DNA from: Myxacorys chilensis ATA2-1-KO14
GTDB lineage: Bacteria > Cyanobacteriota > Cyanobacteriia > Leptolyngbyales > Leptolyngbyaceae
Assembly: GCA_019359275.1 (NCBI GenBank)
Contig: JAHHHP010000019.1
Location: 1 to 64,000 of the forward strand
Direction of reading: 5' to 3'
DNA: 64,000 nt
The position numbers were made by a program, and so were the translations under genes. This document shows positions 34,679-44,005 of this stretch, in pieces (the first letter of the stretch is position 1; every line of letters begins with the position of its first letter). The notes beneath the pieces were generated by a model. That model searched no databases and had not been told where the DNA came from. It saw only the letters and a program-made list of their open reading frames with translations.

Positions 34679-35965
34679 ATGACTAAAAAGACGGGTTCAG
34701 CCCAAGACTTGTATGCTCGTTGTCTGTCGCTGCTAATTTATCGGGAGGTGTTTCATGATGAAGTCGGGCAAGCGTTTCTAGCGTTGCTAAAAGCGGCCTC
34801 GCAGCAAGACCAGCTAGAGGTTGTTCAAGCGTATGGCAATTGGTTTTCTGCGATCGCTCACACGGGTCAAGGCTGGCAAGATTATTTGCTCAATCGAATG
34901 GTAAGTGTCGCAAATGCGTTTAGTCGAACCATTCAAACCACACCTCCAGAAGCGTTGCCGCCCGCTTTGGTTGATGCGATCGCGCATGATCTGCGAATTT
35001 TGCAACAAATCTATCAGTGTTCGACGGCTCAAATGGCGCAATGGGTCAGCGATCAGACGCCTGCTTGGTCGGATCATCTCCTCTACCCAAAAGCTTCACG
35101 GCAGAGGAGAATTGTTCAATTTAGCACTGACTTAGAGTTGCTGATTGATTGGGCGGCCGCCATTCCTGACTTGGCAGAGTTTTATCAGACCTTTGGAACG
35201 GGAATGGTGGCTCAGTACTCGGCGTTTCGATGGCAGAACGGGCAATTGAACGCGATCGCGCATCCTGATCCTCTCTTGATTGATTCTCTCGTTGGCTACG
35301 AAACTCAGCGAGATACGCTGGTCAAAAACACAGAATTTCTATTGGCTGGGTTGCCTGCGCTACATATTCTGCTATATGGAAGCCGTGGATCAGGGAAATC
35401 ATCGCTTGTGAAGTCGTTGCTACACCAGTATGACAACCTGCGGTTGATCGAAGTTGGCAAATCTGAACTGAAGGATTTGTCGATGATCGTCGAGCAGTTG
35501 CGCAATTTGCCTCAGAAATTTATTATCTTCGTCGATGACTTATCGTTTGAAGAAGATAACGACGCCTATAAAGCGCTAAAAGTTGTATTAGAGGGCAACC
35601 TCACCGCAAGACCTCAGAATGTCGTGGTGTATGCCACTTCCAATCGCCGCCACTTGATTCGAGAATTTTTCGATGAGCGTCCTCGCCCTAAAGACGCCGA
35701 TGAAATTCACCATTGGGATACAGTTCAGGAGAAATTGTCGTTTAGCGATCGCTTTGGGCTAACGCTCACCTTTGAACCTGCTGATCAAACCACTTATCTG
35801 AACATTGTTCGCCATCTGGCCGAGCAAGCCCAGGTTTTAATCAGTTCGGAAGAGTTAGAATTTCAGGCGTTGCAGTGGGCAACACGGCACAACGGGCGAT
35901 CGGGGAGAACGGCTCGACAGTTTATTGACTTTCTCAAAGCAGATTTAACGCTGAGTCATTCCTAA
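34679..35965 (+). CDS. DUF815-type AAA+ ATPase
   Basis: This 428-residue protein has a helical N-terminal half and a C-terminal ATPase domain of the DUF815 type. The Walker A is ILLYGSRGSGKSSLVKSLL (about 220-240) and the Walker B is KFIIFVDDLSFEEDNDAYKA. A sensor motif NVVVYATSNRRHLIREFF is present. Family members are predicted ATPases of unknown role. It lies between the M50-like gene (16 bases upstream) and a thioesterase gene whose ATG overlaps its TAA by one base, so it is probably in an operon. Confidence 0.85.
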   Translation: MTKKTGSAQDLYARCLSLLIYREVFHDEVGQAFLALLKAASQQDQLEVVQAYGNWFSAIAHTGQGWQDYLLNRMVSVANAFSRTIQTTPPEALPPALVDAIAHDLRILQQIYQCSTAQMAQWVSDQTPAWSDHLLYPKASRQRRIVQFSTDLELLIDWAAAIPDLAEFYQTFGTGMVAQYSAFRWQNGQLNAIAHPDPLLIDSLVGYETQRDTLVKNTEFLLAGLPALHILLYGSRGSGKSSLVKSLLHQYDNLRLIEVGKSELKDLSMIVEQLRNLPQKFIIFVDDLSFEEDNDAYKALKVVLEGNLTARPQNVVVYATSNRRHLIREFFDERPRPKDADEIHHWDTVQEKLSFSDRFGLTLTFEPADQTTYLNIVRHLAEQAQVLISSEELEFQALQWATRHNGRSGRTARQFIDFLKADLTLSHS

Positions 35966-36390
35966 TGTCTTTTACGTACCCTCGGACCATTCGATTTCAA
36001 GAAACCGATGCGGCAGGAGTCGTCTACTTTGCAAATCTGTTGTCGATTTGTCATGAAGCCTATGAAGCGTCTCTCATCGAGTCAGGCATTGAGGCGCGAC
36101 GATTTTTTGGCAAAAGTGAAGTGGCTGTGCCAATTGTTCATGCCAATGTAGATTTTCTAAAGCCGATGTACTGCGGCGATCGCATCTCACTCCAACTCAC
36201 GCCTACTCAGATCAATGATTCCACGTTTGAAATTCGGTATAACGTGTTCTTCGCGGCTTCAGAATTGAATGAGAATCGTCTCGTGAGTAAAGCTCTAACG
36301 CGGCATGTTTGTATCGATCCCCAAACCAAAACTCGAAAAGCCCTTTCCTCTGAGCTTTTAAACTGGTTAGAGCAGACACGTTCTCAATAG
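35965..36390 (+). CDS. 1,4-dihydroxy-2-naphthoyl-CoA hydrolase (hot-dog thioesterase)
   Basis: This 141-residue 4HBT-family protein has the signature RFQETDAAGVVYFANLLSIC with the catalytic Asp, and VPIVHANVDFLKPMYCGDRI. It matches the Slr0204-type enzyme that releases DHNA from its CoA ester in phylloquinone synthesis, the photosystem I quinone. The length is typical. The start codon overlaps the DUF815 stop (TAATG), showing translational coupling. Confidence 0.88.
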   Translation: MSFTYPRTIRFQETDAAGVVYFANLLSICHEAYEASLIESGIEARRFFGKSEVAVPIVHANVDFLKPMYCGDRISLQLTPTQINDSTFEIRYNVFFAASELNENRLVSKALTRHVCIDPQTKTRKALSSELLNWLEQTRSQ

Positions 36391-36419
36391 ACTAGTCCTC
36401 AACAGACTTTAGAGAAGGA

Positions 36420-37085
36420 TCAGCCGATCGATTTGGAAGTTACGGGTCTTTGTGCCTGATCTAAAACGGTTCCGACTAGACACGCGCTTGAAAGATTTAC
36501 TCCTTCAAGATTCGCGTCTTGTAACTCAGCACAGAGAAGATTTGCGCCTGCCAAGTTTGCGCCTGCCAAGTTTGCGCCTTGCAAATCGGCTTCCTCCAAA
36601 TTAGCTTCACTCAGCACTGCGCCTTGTAAATCGGCTTGGGATAAATTTGCGCCGTGGAGGTTGACACCAGTTAGATTTGCTCCGCGCAAGTCGGCTCCGC
36701 GCAAGTCAACCCCTTGAAGACTAACGCCAATCAGGTTCGCGCCGCTTAAAAATGCACCCGCTAAGGTTGCACGGGTCAAGCGGGCACGCATGAGATTTGC
36801 ACCTCGTAAGTTACTGCCGCGCAGGTCTGCTTCAGTCAGGTTCGCTTGCATGAGATTTGCACCAATCAGGGAGGATCGCAGGTCAGCCCCAACACATTGA
36901 CAGCCAATGAGGTTAGACCCCTCGAGCGAAGCTCCTGATAATTTTGCGCCCGATAAATCTGCGCCCGATAGCCTAGCACCCGCGAAATTAACGCCAGTGA
37001 GATCAGCGTTCGATAAATCCTCATCCTGTAAGTCTGCGCCTGCTAACTGTCTGAGCTTACCTGAGCGAATTGCTTGGAGATCCAT
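36420..37085 (-). CDS. Pentapeptide-repeat protein
   Basis: This 221-residue protein is made almost wholly of A(D/N)LXX pentapeptides (for example LSNADLTGVNFAGARLSGAD) from about residue 18 to 205. They form a right-handed quadrilateral beta-helix of roughly nine coils. Cytosolic, with no signal. The N-terminal SGKLRQLAGADLQDEDLSNA is a typical cap. Nearly identical ANLAG units (ANLAGANLAGANL) encoded by exact 15-base repeats at about 36543-36575 point to recent expansion. Function unknown. Confidence 0.88.
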   Translation of the reverse strand: MDLQAIRSGKLRQLAGADLQDEDLSNADLTGVNFAGARLSGADLSGAKLSGASLEGSNLIGCQCVGADLRSSLIGANLMQANLTEADLRGSNLRGANLMRARLTRATLAGAFLSGANLIGVSLQGVDLRGADLRGANLTGVNLHGANLSQADLQGAVLSEANLEEADLQGANLAGANLAGANLLCAELQDANLEGVNLSSACLVGTVLDQAQRPVTSKSIG

Positions 37086-37128
37086 AAATCATTGAGGGTG
37101 AAGGGTTGAGAAGGGGAATGGGTGAGGG

Positions 37129-38532
37129 TTAGGACACGACCTGAGTTGCATCTAAACTGGCTAAGTCCAGCAAATCGTCATTGGAATGGGAATCTAGCAG
37201 CCACATGCCCGCCGCAATTTTTGGCAGATTGACAGAAAGATTCATCCCTTGTTGCATCGCGCTGACCAGTAGCGACAGCGCTTCAACGAGCTTTGGATCC
37301 CAGCGATCGCTCGCTTCGGCTTGACAAGCCGCAAACGCATCGGACAACGCTGCTTCAGGGCGAGCATGATCTTCGCTTGAGCGAGCATCCGCGACCCGTT
37401 GCTGAAATGCTACTAACAGCCCTAAAATTCTGGACTCTAACGGAATTTCGTCTCCCGCAAGTCCAGCAGGCAGTCCCTGACCGTTCCACCATTCCGACTC
37501 GTGAGTAATAATGGTTGCGATCGCTTTCAGTCGCTGCATGGTTCGCAGAATTTGCGCTCCCGGCACGATCGGGCAACAAGGCGCAGGCTGGTCGTCAGAA
37601 TAATGACCAAAACTCCCTGGACTAAGAACGCTATCAGATTGCAAGAAGCCCAACCGATGCAATAGCCCCGCTAACCGCAGTCGATTCATCTGCCACACGG
37701 GAAGATCCAATACCTGTCCCATCGCCTCGGCGAGGGTCGCGACTTCGGCGGCGGCCATTGGATTGCTGATGTCGGTTTGGTCGATTAGCTGCGCCAATCT
37801 CAAAAAGGCTTGAAGCTCATTTGAGACTAAGTTGTTATCTAATCCTTCCTGATAGCGATCGAGATGCTGTTGACCCGTTTGCAGATAATCGACAACTTTA
37901 GAGACAGCAGTATAGACTTCGTCGCGATCGCGCGTTTGAGCTTCCGCGGTAATGGCCTTCACCTGTGACCGCAACGAGTTGGCTAGGTCGGAGTTGTAGG
38001 AATCAATGTGAGCGATCGCAATCTCGACCGTTTCCCGAACCAGTTCTGCCTCAAACGTCCAGAACCCGTAAAACTTACGCTCTAAATCGTCGTCGGGCAC
38101 TCCCTGAGCGCCGTAATCTTCCTCGGAAATCTCCTGACAGAGCACCATTGCGGTATAGGTTGGCCCAAAGATGATCAGATGCCATTCTTGCGCGACTGGA
38201 TCGCTCTTTTCTAGCGCAACCAAATCCACATTCGCTTTTTGGCTGGTCGGATGTTCAGCAAAGCCCGTATCAGGCGATGCCAAAATCGCGACGTGCTGAG
38301 CCTGATCGGCGAGTTCGGCATAGCGATCAGCTTCTTCGAGATACCATTTCCCTCGCTGAAAGGCGGTGACTACAAGCGGCGCACTACTGCACGTCAGAAT
38401 GCAGTCCTCAAGGGCATGACACAGCGAAACAAGTGTATTTTTGTAATACACCCCAAAATTTAAGGGACGCTTCCCTCCGTGTTCGGGCTGGTGAGCGAGT
38501 TTCAGATCTTGCAGAATTGAGCCTTCCAACAT
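37129..38532 (-). CDS. DICT sensory domain protein with degenerate HD-GYP-like domain
   Basis: This 467-residue protein begins with a DICT domain (about 20-160; FGVYYKNTLVSLCHALEDCI and LIIFGPTYTAMVLCQEISEE), a sensory module common in cyanobacteria and linked to light or two-component signalling. A central helical region leads to an HD-like domain (260-440). The canonical HD pair reads HR in LAGLLHRLGFL. The later HESEWWNGQGLPAGLAGDEI keeps the HE and G..P pattern of HD-GYP proteins. It may bind but not hydrolyse a cyclic nucleotide. Confidence 0.75.
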   Translation of the reverse strand: MLEGSILQDLKLAHQPEHGGKRPLNFGVYYKNTLVSLCHALEDCILTCSSAPLVVTAFQRGKWYLEEADRYAELADQAQHVAILASPDTGFAEHPTSQKANVDLVALEKSDPVAQEWHLIIFGPTYTAMVLCQEISEEDYGAQGVPDDDLERKFYGFWTFEAELVRETVEIAIAHIDSYNSDLANSLRSQVKAITAEAQTRDRDEVYTAVSKVVDYLQTGQQHLDRYQEGLDNNLVSNELQAFLRLAQLIDQTDISNPMAAAEVATLAEAMGQVLDLPVWQMNRLRLAGLLHRLGFLQSDSVLSPGSFGHYSDDQPAPCCPIVPGAQILRTMQRLKAIATIITHESEWWNGQGLPAGLAGDEIPLESRILGLLVAFQQRVADARSSEDHARPEAALSDAFAACQAEASDRWDPKLVEALSLLVSAMQQGMNLSVNLPKIAAGMWLLDSHSNDDLLDLASLDATQVVS

Positions 38533-38583
38533 AAGAGCGATATAGGTAAGAGTTCAAAACGGAAATCTTGGGTCTTGCTAAAT

Positions 38584-40149
38584 TTAACTGGCACCGACGA
38601 GTTCAGCTTTTGCGATCGGCGCAGTTAAGGCTTCTTCTAAATCAGCTTGCCCTAGTTTTGCTTCTAGAATGCTCATCACTTCGCGCCCAAAATCGTTGGG
38701 GTTGCGTTGCCAAGCTTCTAGGCAAACTCGCCCAAAAAAGGAGCCTAGCGGTTCTGGATTCCACAGCAGTTTTCTGACCGTCCACGGTTTTACGTTCATC
38801 GGGTCGTATCCGGGCTGAAGAATATCGTTTTTGAAAGCATACTCTTCCAGATGCGTGTGGGGCTGCAATCCGATGAAGAAAATGGCAGGCTCTACTTTAT
38901 CTGCCCCAAAAATGCGCTCTAGCTCACGGTGGTAAGCGATCGTTTGACGAATAGTTTCCGGTCGCTCATCAATCACGTTAAACGAATAGTTCACCGATAC
39001 CACATCATTAAATCCAGCCGCCTTCAAGTCGCGACAGTTCTCTAAAACTGTCCGCAGATTGTACCCCATCCGCATTTTGCGGACAAGCTCTTGGGAACCG
39101 CTCGTGATACCGATTTCAAAGTAGTTCATCCCGGTCTTGACCATCAGATCGCACAGTTCTGGCGTCAGATTGTCAGCGCGAATATAGGCTGCCCAATGAA
39201 TATCCTTCATTCCTGCATCTAGAACCTTTTGCAGTAGTTCTACTGCGTCGTCAATATATCGTTTCGCTGGAATAAATTGAGCGTCTGTAAACCAAAAATT
39301 CCGAATGCCGCGATCGTAGAGTTGCTGCATTTCCTTCACGACTTCATCGGCGGGGTTAATCCGCACTTGCTTGCCTTCAATGACGGTGTAGATGCAGTAG
39401 CAGCAGTTGTGCGGACAGCCGCGTTTTGTCTGAACCCCAATGTAAAAGTCTTCCGACTGAAAGTAGTACTCGAAGTCCCTCCAGATCGACTGGATGTAAT
39501 TGTAGTCGCAGGCGCTTTTCTCAATCGGAGTCGGAAACTCGTGAATCATGCGATCGCGCGGTTTCGTCTCACCCACAACATAGCAGCGCTCATCTAGAAA
39601 ACTTTGTCCCCGCAGCAGCTTCTCTAGCAGCGTCTCCCCTTCACCCACTGAAACGATCGTGCCTTTAGGCAGCGTTCTGCTAATTTGCTCATAGAACACA
39701 CTAACTGCACCGCCGCCCACAACGACTCGCGCTTCAGGACGGTAGCGCTTGGCTCGCTTAACGCCCCGCTTAATCAAGCCTAGATTCCGCCATAGTTCTC
39801 CGTAGTACCCTGACGCAATGCGAAGCAAACCCAGTGCCCCTCGAATTTTGAGCAGAGGATTACGAGCGTAATAATACTCAAACGTATACTGAAGCGGATT
39901 TCCACCCCGACCACCGACTGGCGCATAGATTTGAATATCTCGCCAAGAGTAAACCAGCAGCGTCGGCTTAAAGTCATCAATACAGGCATCGAGTGCCGAG
40001 GCATAATCTAACGGCGGAATTGTGCCCAAATCAAGGATTTGCTGCGCGACGTTTGGAAACTGTTTATGAACGTGGTCGGCAAGATAAACTGCGCCAATTG
40101 GGAAGATGGGGTTGCAGGGCAGGCGAACGTAGAGAATCCGAGTTTCCAT
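38584..40149 (-). CDS. B12-binding-type radical SAM protein
   Basis: This 521-residue protein (ATG at 40149, METRILYVRLPCNPIFPIG) has an N-terminal Rossmann domain of the B12-binding type (1-210) and a radical SAM core with TKRGCPHNCCYCIYTVIEGK (CxxxCxxC for the [4Fe-4S] cluster). FWFTDAQFIPAKRYIDD and YFEIGITSGSQELVRKMRMG are further motifs. It resembles BchE-like enzymes and a family annotated in cyanobacteria as related to high-light acclimation of photosystem II, but I cannot assign a reaction. An upstream TTG at 40185 is a poorer start. Confidence 0.8.
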   Translation of the reverse strand: METRILYVRLPCNPIFPIGAVYLADHVHKQFPNVAQQILDLGTIPPLDYASALDACIDDFKPTLLVYSWRDIQIYAPVGGRGGNPLQYTFEYYYARNPLLKIRGALGLLRIASGYYGELWRNLGLIKRGVKRAKRYRPEARVVVGGGAVSVFYEQISRTLPKGTIVSVGEGETLLEKLLRGQSFLDERCYVVGETKPRDRMIHEFPTPIEKSACDYNYIQSIWRDFEYYFQSEDFYIGVQTKRGCPHNCCYCIYTVIEGKQVRINPADEVVKEMQQLYDRGIRNFWFTDAQFIPAKRYIDDAVELLQKVLDAGMKDIHWAAYIRADNLTPELCDLMVKTGMNYFEIGITSGSQELVRKMRMGYNLRTVLENCRDLKAAGFNDVVSVNYSFNVIDERPETIRQTIAYHRELERIFGADKVEPAIFFIGLQPHTHLEEYAFKNDILQPGYDPMNVKPWTVRKLLWNPEPLGSFFGRVCLEAWQRNPNDFGREVMSILEAKLGQADLEEALTAPIAKAELVGAS

Positions 40150-40645
40150 GACAGCGTTACCAAATAAAAATGCTTGCGTCTCCAAACCGCCTAACCTTGG
40201 ATCGGCAGTTGTAAAGCCCGCTTGTATCTCACGATTCTGAAAGCTTTTTCACATAACTTTACGATATCATTCACACCAGAACTCTGCATCGTTTTTTGGG
40301 AAACTTGCGACTTTGGAGGTCGAATTTAGTAGGTGGAGGTCTTTTGCGCCTGACGTGCAAGGTGTGCCGTTCATTGCTTTTTTAGCGTTCTAGGCCTCAA
40401 TAAAGTGCTTTTCTGGGCGGCTTGCACCAAATGTAAACAGAAAGATACATTAGTTAATGCACGAATTCTTAATCTAAATAAACAGAAATCTATCCTTCGA
40501 TAGGACAAGGCGTACGGCTCTATCCTGAGAAAGATTTTTGAATAGGAAAATCGGTTGGTAATCGTGTTTACAGTTGTCCAAAATCCCAGAGTGTTAGTGT
40601 TCGATTACTAAACTCACTCCATACACAAAAGGTGTCATTTTGATC
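40150..40645. other. Intergenic region without evident genes
   Basis: These 496 bases lie between divergent genes. I see no open frame with protein character, no tRNA and no clear repeat. It must contain promoters for both neighbours. Confidence 0.5.
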
Positions 40646-40957
40646 ATGGCTCAGATTCTTGACCCAATTCCTTCTGATAGCTCGGATTACGTGGTCTGTT
40701 GCTATGTAAATGCAACGAGCCAAATTCAGATCGCTCGAATTACAAATATCGCAAACTGGTATTTCGAGCGAGTTGTTTTTCCGGGGCAACGGCTGATGTT
40801 TGAAGCCCTGCCTGAAGCTCATCTAGAGATTCACTCCGGTATGATGGCAAGTGCGATTCTGTCTGATACCATTCCATGCTCGACCTTGTGTTTGCAAAGC
40901 GTTCAAGAGATTGAGGCTGAAGCAGCGTCTTCTACTGTCTTAAGCTCTGCTGAGTAA
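40646..40957 (+). CDS. DUF1830 family protein
   Basis: This 103-residue protein (ATG at 40646) has the DUF1830 core CCYVNATSQIQIARITNIAN, WYFERVVFPGQRLMFEALPE and AHLEIHSGMMASAILSDTIP. The family is small, soluble and essentially cyanobacterial, with no known function. The in-frame TTG at 40640 adds only two residues. A terminator follows at 41096. Confidence 0.85.
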   Translation: MAQILDPIPSDSSDYVVCCYVNATSQIQIARITNIANWYFERVVFPGQRLMFEALPEAHLEIHSGMMASAILSDTIPCSTLCLQSVQEIEAEAASSTVLSSAE

Positions 40958-41095
40958 CGCATAGTTTTGAGCCGAAAATACTAAGAAAAAATAAATAAAA
41001 CGCTTGATATTACCGCGAAATGATTTAGTGCAAAAGCATCTGTTTCTGTCGCAACAAAAGCATCCAAGCCATGTATAAAGAACAAGTGTTAAGGG

Positions 41096-41134
41096 TGAAG
41101 AGCAGCCACGAGGGGAAAGTTGCTGCTCTTTTTT
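41096..41134 (+). terminator. Intrinsic terminator after the DUF1830 gene
   Basis: The arms AAGAGCAGC (41098-41106) and GCTGCTCTT (41122-41130) form a 9-bp hairpin with a T-run to 41134. It lies 140 bases beyond the DUF1830 stop, so a long 3' UTR or an unrecognised small RNA may lie between. Confidence 0.8.
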
Positions 41135-41174
41135 CTAAAACACTAAAATAAGGCTTTGCTTTGGGATTAACATT

Positions 41175-41600
41175 TTGGACTTGCCATCATTTCTTTGGCT
41201 GTGGAAAATTGCGGCTTGGGCCATGGGACTCGCGATCGCAGCCTACCTTCTTCAAGCGGTCACCGGATTCAGCTTTCTTATCTTCCGTCCGTCTATTCAG
41301 CCCCAGTGGCTACGCCCGCTACATGTTGTCACCGGTGTTGCGATCGCACTGCTGATTTTGGTGCTGCTCGCAATTGGCGTTGTTGGTACATTAGGGCACT
41401 ACGGCAGCTTAGGGCATTCGTCTCACTTGTTCTCAGGCTTAACCGTGGTTGAACTGGTCTTTCTATCGGCTTGGAGTGCTGCCCAAATTCGCACTCGTCC
41501 GTGGGCGCGATCCGTTCATCTCATCGCGAATGTTCTGCTCTGCATTGGCTTAGTCTGGGCGTCGATCACCGGTTGGGAAGTGGTTCAGAAGTACCTCTAG
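41175..41600 (+). CDS. DUF4079-like four-helix membrane protein
   Basis: This 141-residue protein starts with TTG and has four hydrophobic segments (about 8-30, 44-70, 78-100 and 115-138). His occur at the ends of helices (LRPLHVVTGV, GHYGSLGHSSHLFSG, SVHLIANVLL), a layout resembling cytochrome b561-like or DUF4079 proteins. Haem binding is possible but not shown. The 3' end overlaps that of nadB by four bases. Confidence 0.65.
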   Translation: MDLPSFLWLWKIAAWAMGLAIAAYLLQAVTGFSFLIFRPSIQPQWLRPLHVVTGVAIALLILVLLAIGVVGTLGHYGSLGHSSHLFSGLTVVELVFLSAWSAAQIRTRPWARSVHLIANVLLCIGLVWASITGWEVVQKYL

Positions 41601-43267
41601 AAAATTTCTGAAGTAACAGACGACGTTCGCCAAGATCCAAATTGGACGATCGTATGCACTTGCCACTCTGAAATGGTGTCAGGATAGTCTGATCGATAAT
41701 GCCCGCCTCGGCTTTCGGTGCGGAACTTTGCGCTTCTCAGAATTAAATCTGCAATTTCTAATAAGTTGTGCAGCTCACCCCAATCACGGCAGATCTGATC
41801 CGCATCGGGCACCTCGAACCGAAAAGAGTGATGCGGAGTGAGATTGAGTAAAGTTTGACTCAGAGCAAGGGCGCGAAAGTCAGTTTGCCAAGCCTGAACT
41901 TGCGCGATCGCAGCGTCTAAGTTTTTTTCATCACGACAAATTCCGGCCCCTTGCCATACGACGCGCGGCAACTCTAGCCGCATCGCCTGAATTTTCTCAA
42001 GGTCAGAGGATTTTGGCGGTTGAACCGATTCATCGCAGGACTGATCGCCTAGTTCAGGCAAGTCTTCCAACGCTAGTTGAGCAAATTGCGCGCCAAATAC
42101 CAAGCATTCCAACAGTGAATTACTCGCCAGCCGATTCGCGCCATGCACTCCGGTACTTGCCGTTTCACCAACCGCGTATAGCCGAGCGATCGACGTTTGA
42201 TTGGTCAAATCGGCATTGATACCGCCCATCCAGTAGTGTGCTGCCGGAGCTACTGGAATCGGGTCTTGAAAGACATCGATGCCCCAGCGTTGACACATCC
42301 CAATAATATTGGGGAAACGGTGCTGAATCGTTTTGGCTGGAATCGGACGCAAATCTAACCAAACATTTGCCGACGCTGGATCGGGTTCTGTCTTCTGCAA
42401 ATGGCTAAAGATGGCACGACTGACTACATCTCTAGGCGCTAGCTCTCCAGCAGGATGATAATCAAACGCAAAGCGATGTCCGACGCGATCAACGAGATGC
42501 GCTCCTTCGCCTCGAACGGCTTCACTAATGAGAAACCGAGGCGCACTGGGTTGAGTAAGTGCCGTTGGGTGAAATTGAACAAATTCTAAATCGCGGAGAA
42601 TGGCTCCGGCCCGATGAGCGATCGCTACCCCATCGCCCGTACTAACCGCAGGATTGGTCGTTTGTGCGAACACCTGTCCGCCGCCGCCTGTCGCAAGAAT
42701 GACAGCCCGCGATCGCACCCAGTGCAGCCGTTCTCCATAGAACACGCTCACCCCCTGACACACCTGACCGTCTAGCCACAGATCCAGCACAAACGCTTGC
42801 GATAAAACCTGAATGTTTTTCCGGCTAAGAACCTGTTCGGCAAGCCGACTCACCACCGCTCGACCTGTAGTATCTGCCGCATGGAGCACTCGGCGGCGCG
42901 AATGCGCAGCTTCTAGCGTCAAAGCCAGGTCAGGTCCACGCCGATCAAATCCCACGCCTAGAGCAACTAAGTCATGAATACACTCCGACGCGTTCTCCAC
43001 CAAAAACTTCACCGCATCATAGTCACACAGTCCAACCCCTGCTTTCAGCGTGTCTTGAACATGCAATTCCGTTGAGTCTTGAGGATCGATGACCGCCGCA
43101 ATGCCGCCTTGTGCCCAATCGCTAGCAGATCGAGATACTTCATCTTTCGTAATTAACCCGACTCGATACTGTTGCGGCAAACACAGTGCGGTGTAAAGCC
43201 CAGCCGCACCCGCTCCTACGACAAGAACATCAAACTGAGGAAGGGAGTTCACAGGAGAGACCGTCAT
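41597..43267 (-). CDS. nadB: L-aspartate oxidase
   Basis: This 556-residue flavoprotein has the FAD-binding start FDVLVVGAGAAGLYTALCLP, then SRSASDWAQGGIAAVIDPQD, HSRRRVLHAADTTGRAVVSR and RDLEFVQFHPTALTQP. GEGAHLVDRVGHRFAFDYHP with MGGINADLTNQTSIARLYAV completes the SdhA-like family pattern. It oxidises aspartate to iminoaspartate for quinolinate and NAD synthesis. The C-terminal helical part is complete (ending near SDYPDTISEWQ). Confidence 0.93.
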   Translation of the reverse strand: MTVSPVNSLPQFDVLVVGAGAAGLYTALCLPQQYRVGLITKDEVSRSASDWAQGGIAAVIDPQDSTELHVQDTLKAGVGLCDYDAVKFLVENASECIHDLVALGVGFDRRGPDLALTLEAAHSRRRVLHAADTTGRAVVSRLAEQVLSRKNIQVLSQAFVLDLWLDGQVCQGVSVFYGERLHWVRSRAVILATGGGGQVFAQTTNPAVSTGDGVAIAHRAGAILRDLEFVQFHPTALTQPSAPRFLISEAVRGEGAHLVDRVGHRFAFDYHPAGELAPRDVVSRAIFSHLQKTEPDPASANVWLDLRPIPAKTIQHRFPNIIGMCQRWGIDVFQDPIPVAPAAHYWMGGINADLTNQTSIARLYAVGETASTGVHGANRLASNSLLECLVFGAQFAQLALEDLPELGDQSCDESVQPPKSSDLEKIQAMRLELPRVVWQGAGICRDEKNLDAAIAQVQAWQTDFRALALSQTLLNLTPHHSFRFEVPDADQICRDWGELHNLLEIADLILRSAKFRTESRGGHYRSDYPDTISEWQVHTIVQFGSWRTSSVTSEIF

Positions 43268-43283
43268 GTAAAGAATTAGAGAT

Positions 43284-43346
43284 AAAAAACGCTCCCCACG
43301 GTTGAGCCAGCATTGCGGCTTGGATCAAACCTTTAGATGGAGAGCG
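43284..43346 (-). terminator. Terminator of psbU
   Basis: On the minus strand CGCTCTCC and GGGGAGCG form an 8-bp stem (one G-T pair) around a structured loop, followed by six T residues. Confidence 0.7.
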
Positions 43347-43401
43347 AAAATTTACAGACGAAGAACACGTAATGTTTATTTAGTTCAGAATACCTAGCAC
43401 C

Positions 43402-43842
43402 TTAACGGTATACACCGTTGTTAATGCGGTCTTGACCTTCAACTAGTTCCTTCGTAACTTCTGTGACGGTGAAATTGTCTAGATTGTCTTCCAAAACGGC
43501 TTTCTGTTGAGCCGTCAAACCAGGGATATCGAGAACATCTTCTACACTTTCGTAGGGAGCATTCTTAACGATCAGTCCTGCGATCGTTGGATACAAGCCC
43601 TTATACTGGCGGAAGTAGCGAACATTGGTGTTGTTCAGATCAAGCTTCCGTCCAAACGAGGTGGATAGTTTATCAGACACCACATTTCTCAGTTCTTCGG
43701 CGGTTGGGGCTGCCAACAACGTCGAAGAGTGCAACATCACGCCAGGATGACCGAGATTTGCTGCCATTGCGCTCTGTGAAACCCATCCTAAACAGCTAAC
43801 CATTACCGCTAGAGTGGCAAAAAAGCGAATCAAACCTTTCAT
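43402..43842 (-). CDS. psbU: Photosystem II 12 kDa extrinsic protein PsbU
   Basis: This 146-residue precursor (ATG at 43842 with GGGAGG upstream) has a signal sequence [20 protein letters not shown] ending near SAMAAN. The mature lumenal protein has the PsbU helix-hairpin-helix fold: [40 protein letters not shown] and [19 protein letters not shown]. It stabilises the oxygen-evolving complex. An in-frame start at 43866 is less likely because the ribosome-binding site fits the later ATG. Confidence 0.95.
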   Translation of the reverse strand: MKGLIRFFATLAVMVSCLGWVSQSAMAANLGHPGVMLHSSTLLAAPTAEELRNVVSDKLSTSFGRKLDLNNTNVRYFRQYKGLYPTIAGLIVKNAPYESVEDVLDIPGLTAQQKAVLEDNLDNFTVTEVTKELVEGQDRINNGVYR

Positions 43843-44005
43843 GTTAATGTTTCCCTCCCAATTCAATCGAGCAAACGCGCTACACAGCTTTTATTAGAGA
43901 CTAGCATTTTCGGGTTCCACTCGGATGAAGAAGTTCGGGAAATGCGGTAAGAGGGGAGCAAAGAGAATCACTGCTACGAGTTGTACGATCGCTCACCAGA
44001 ATGCA

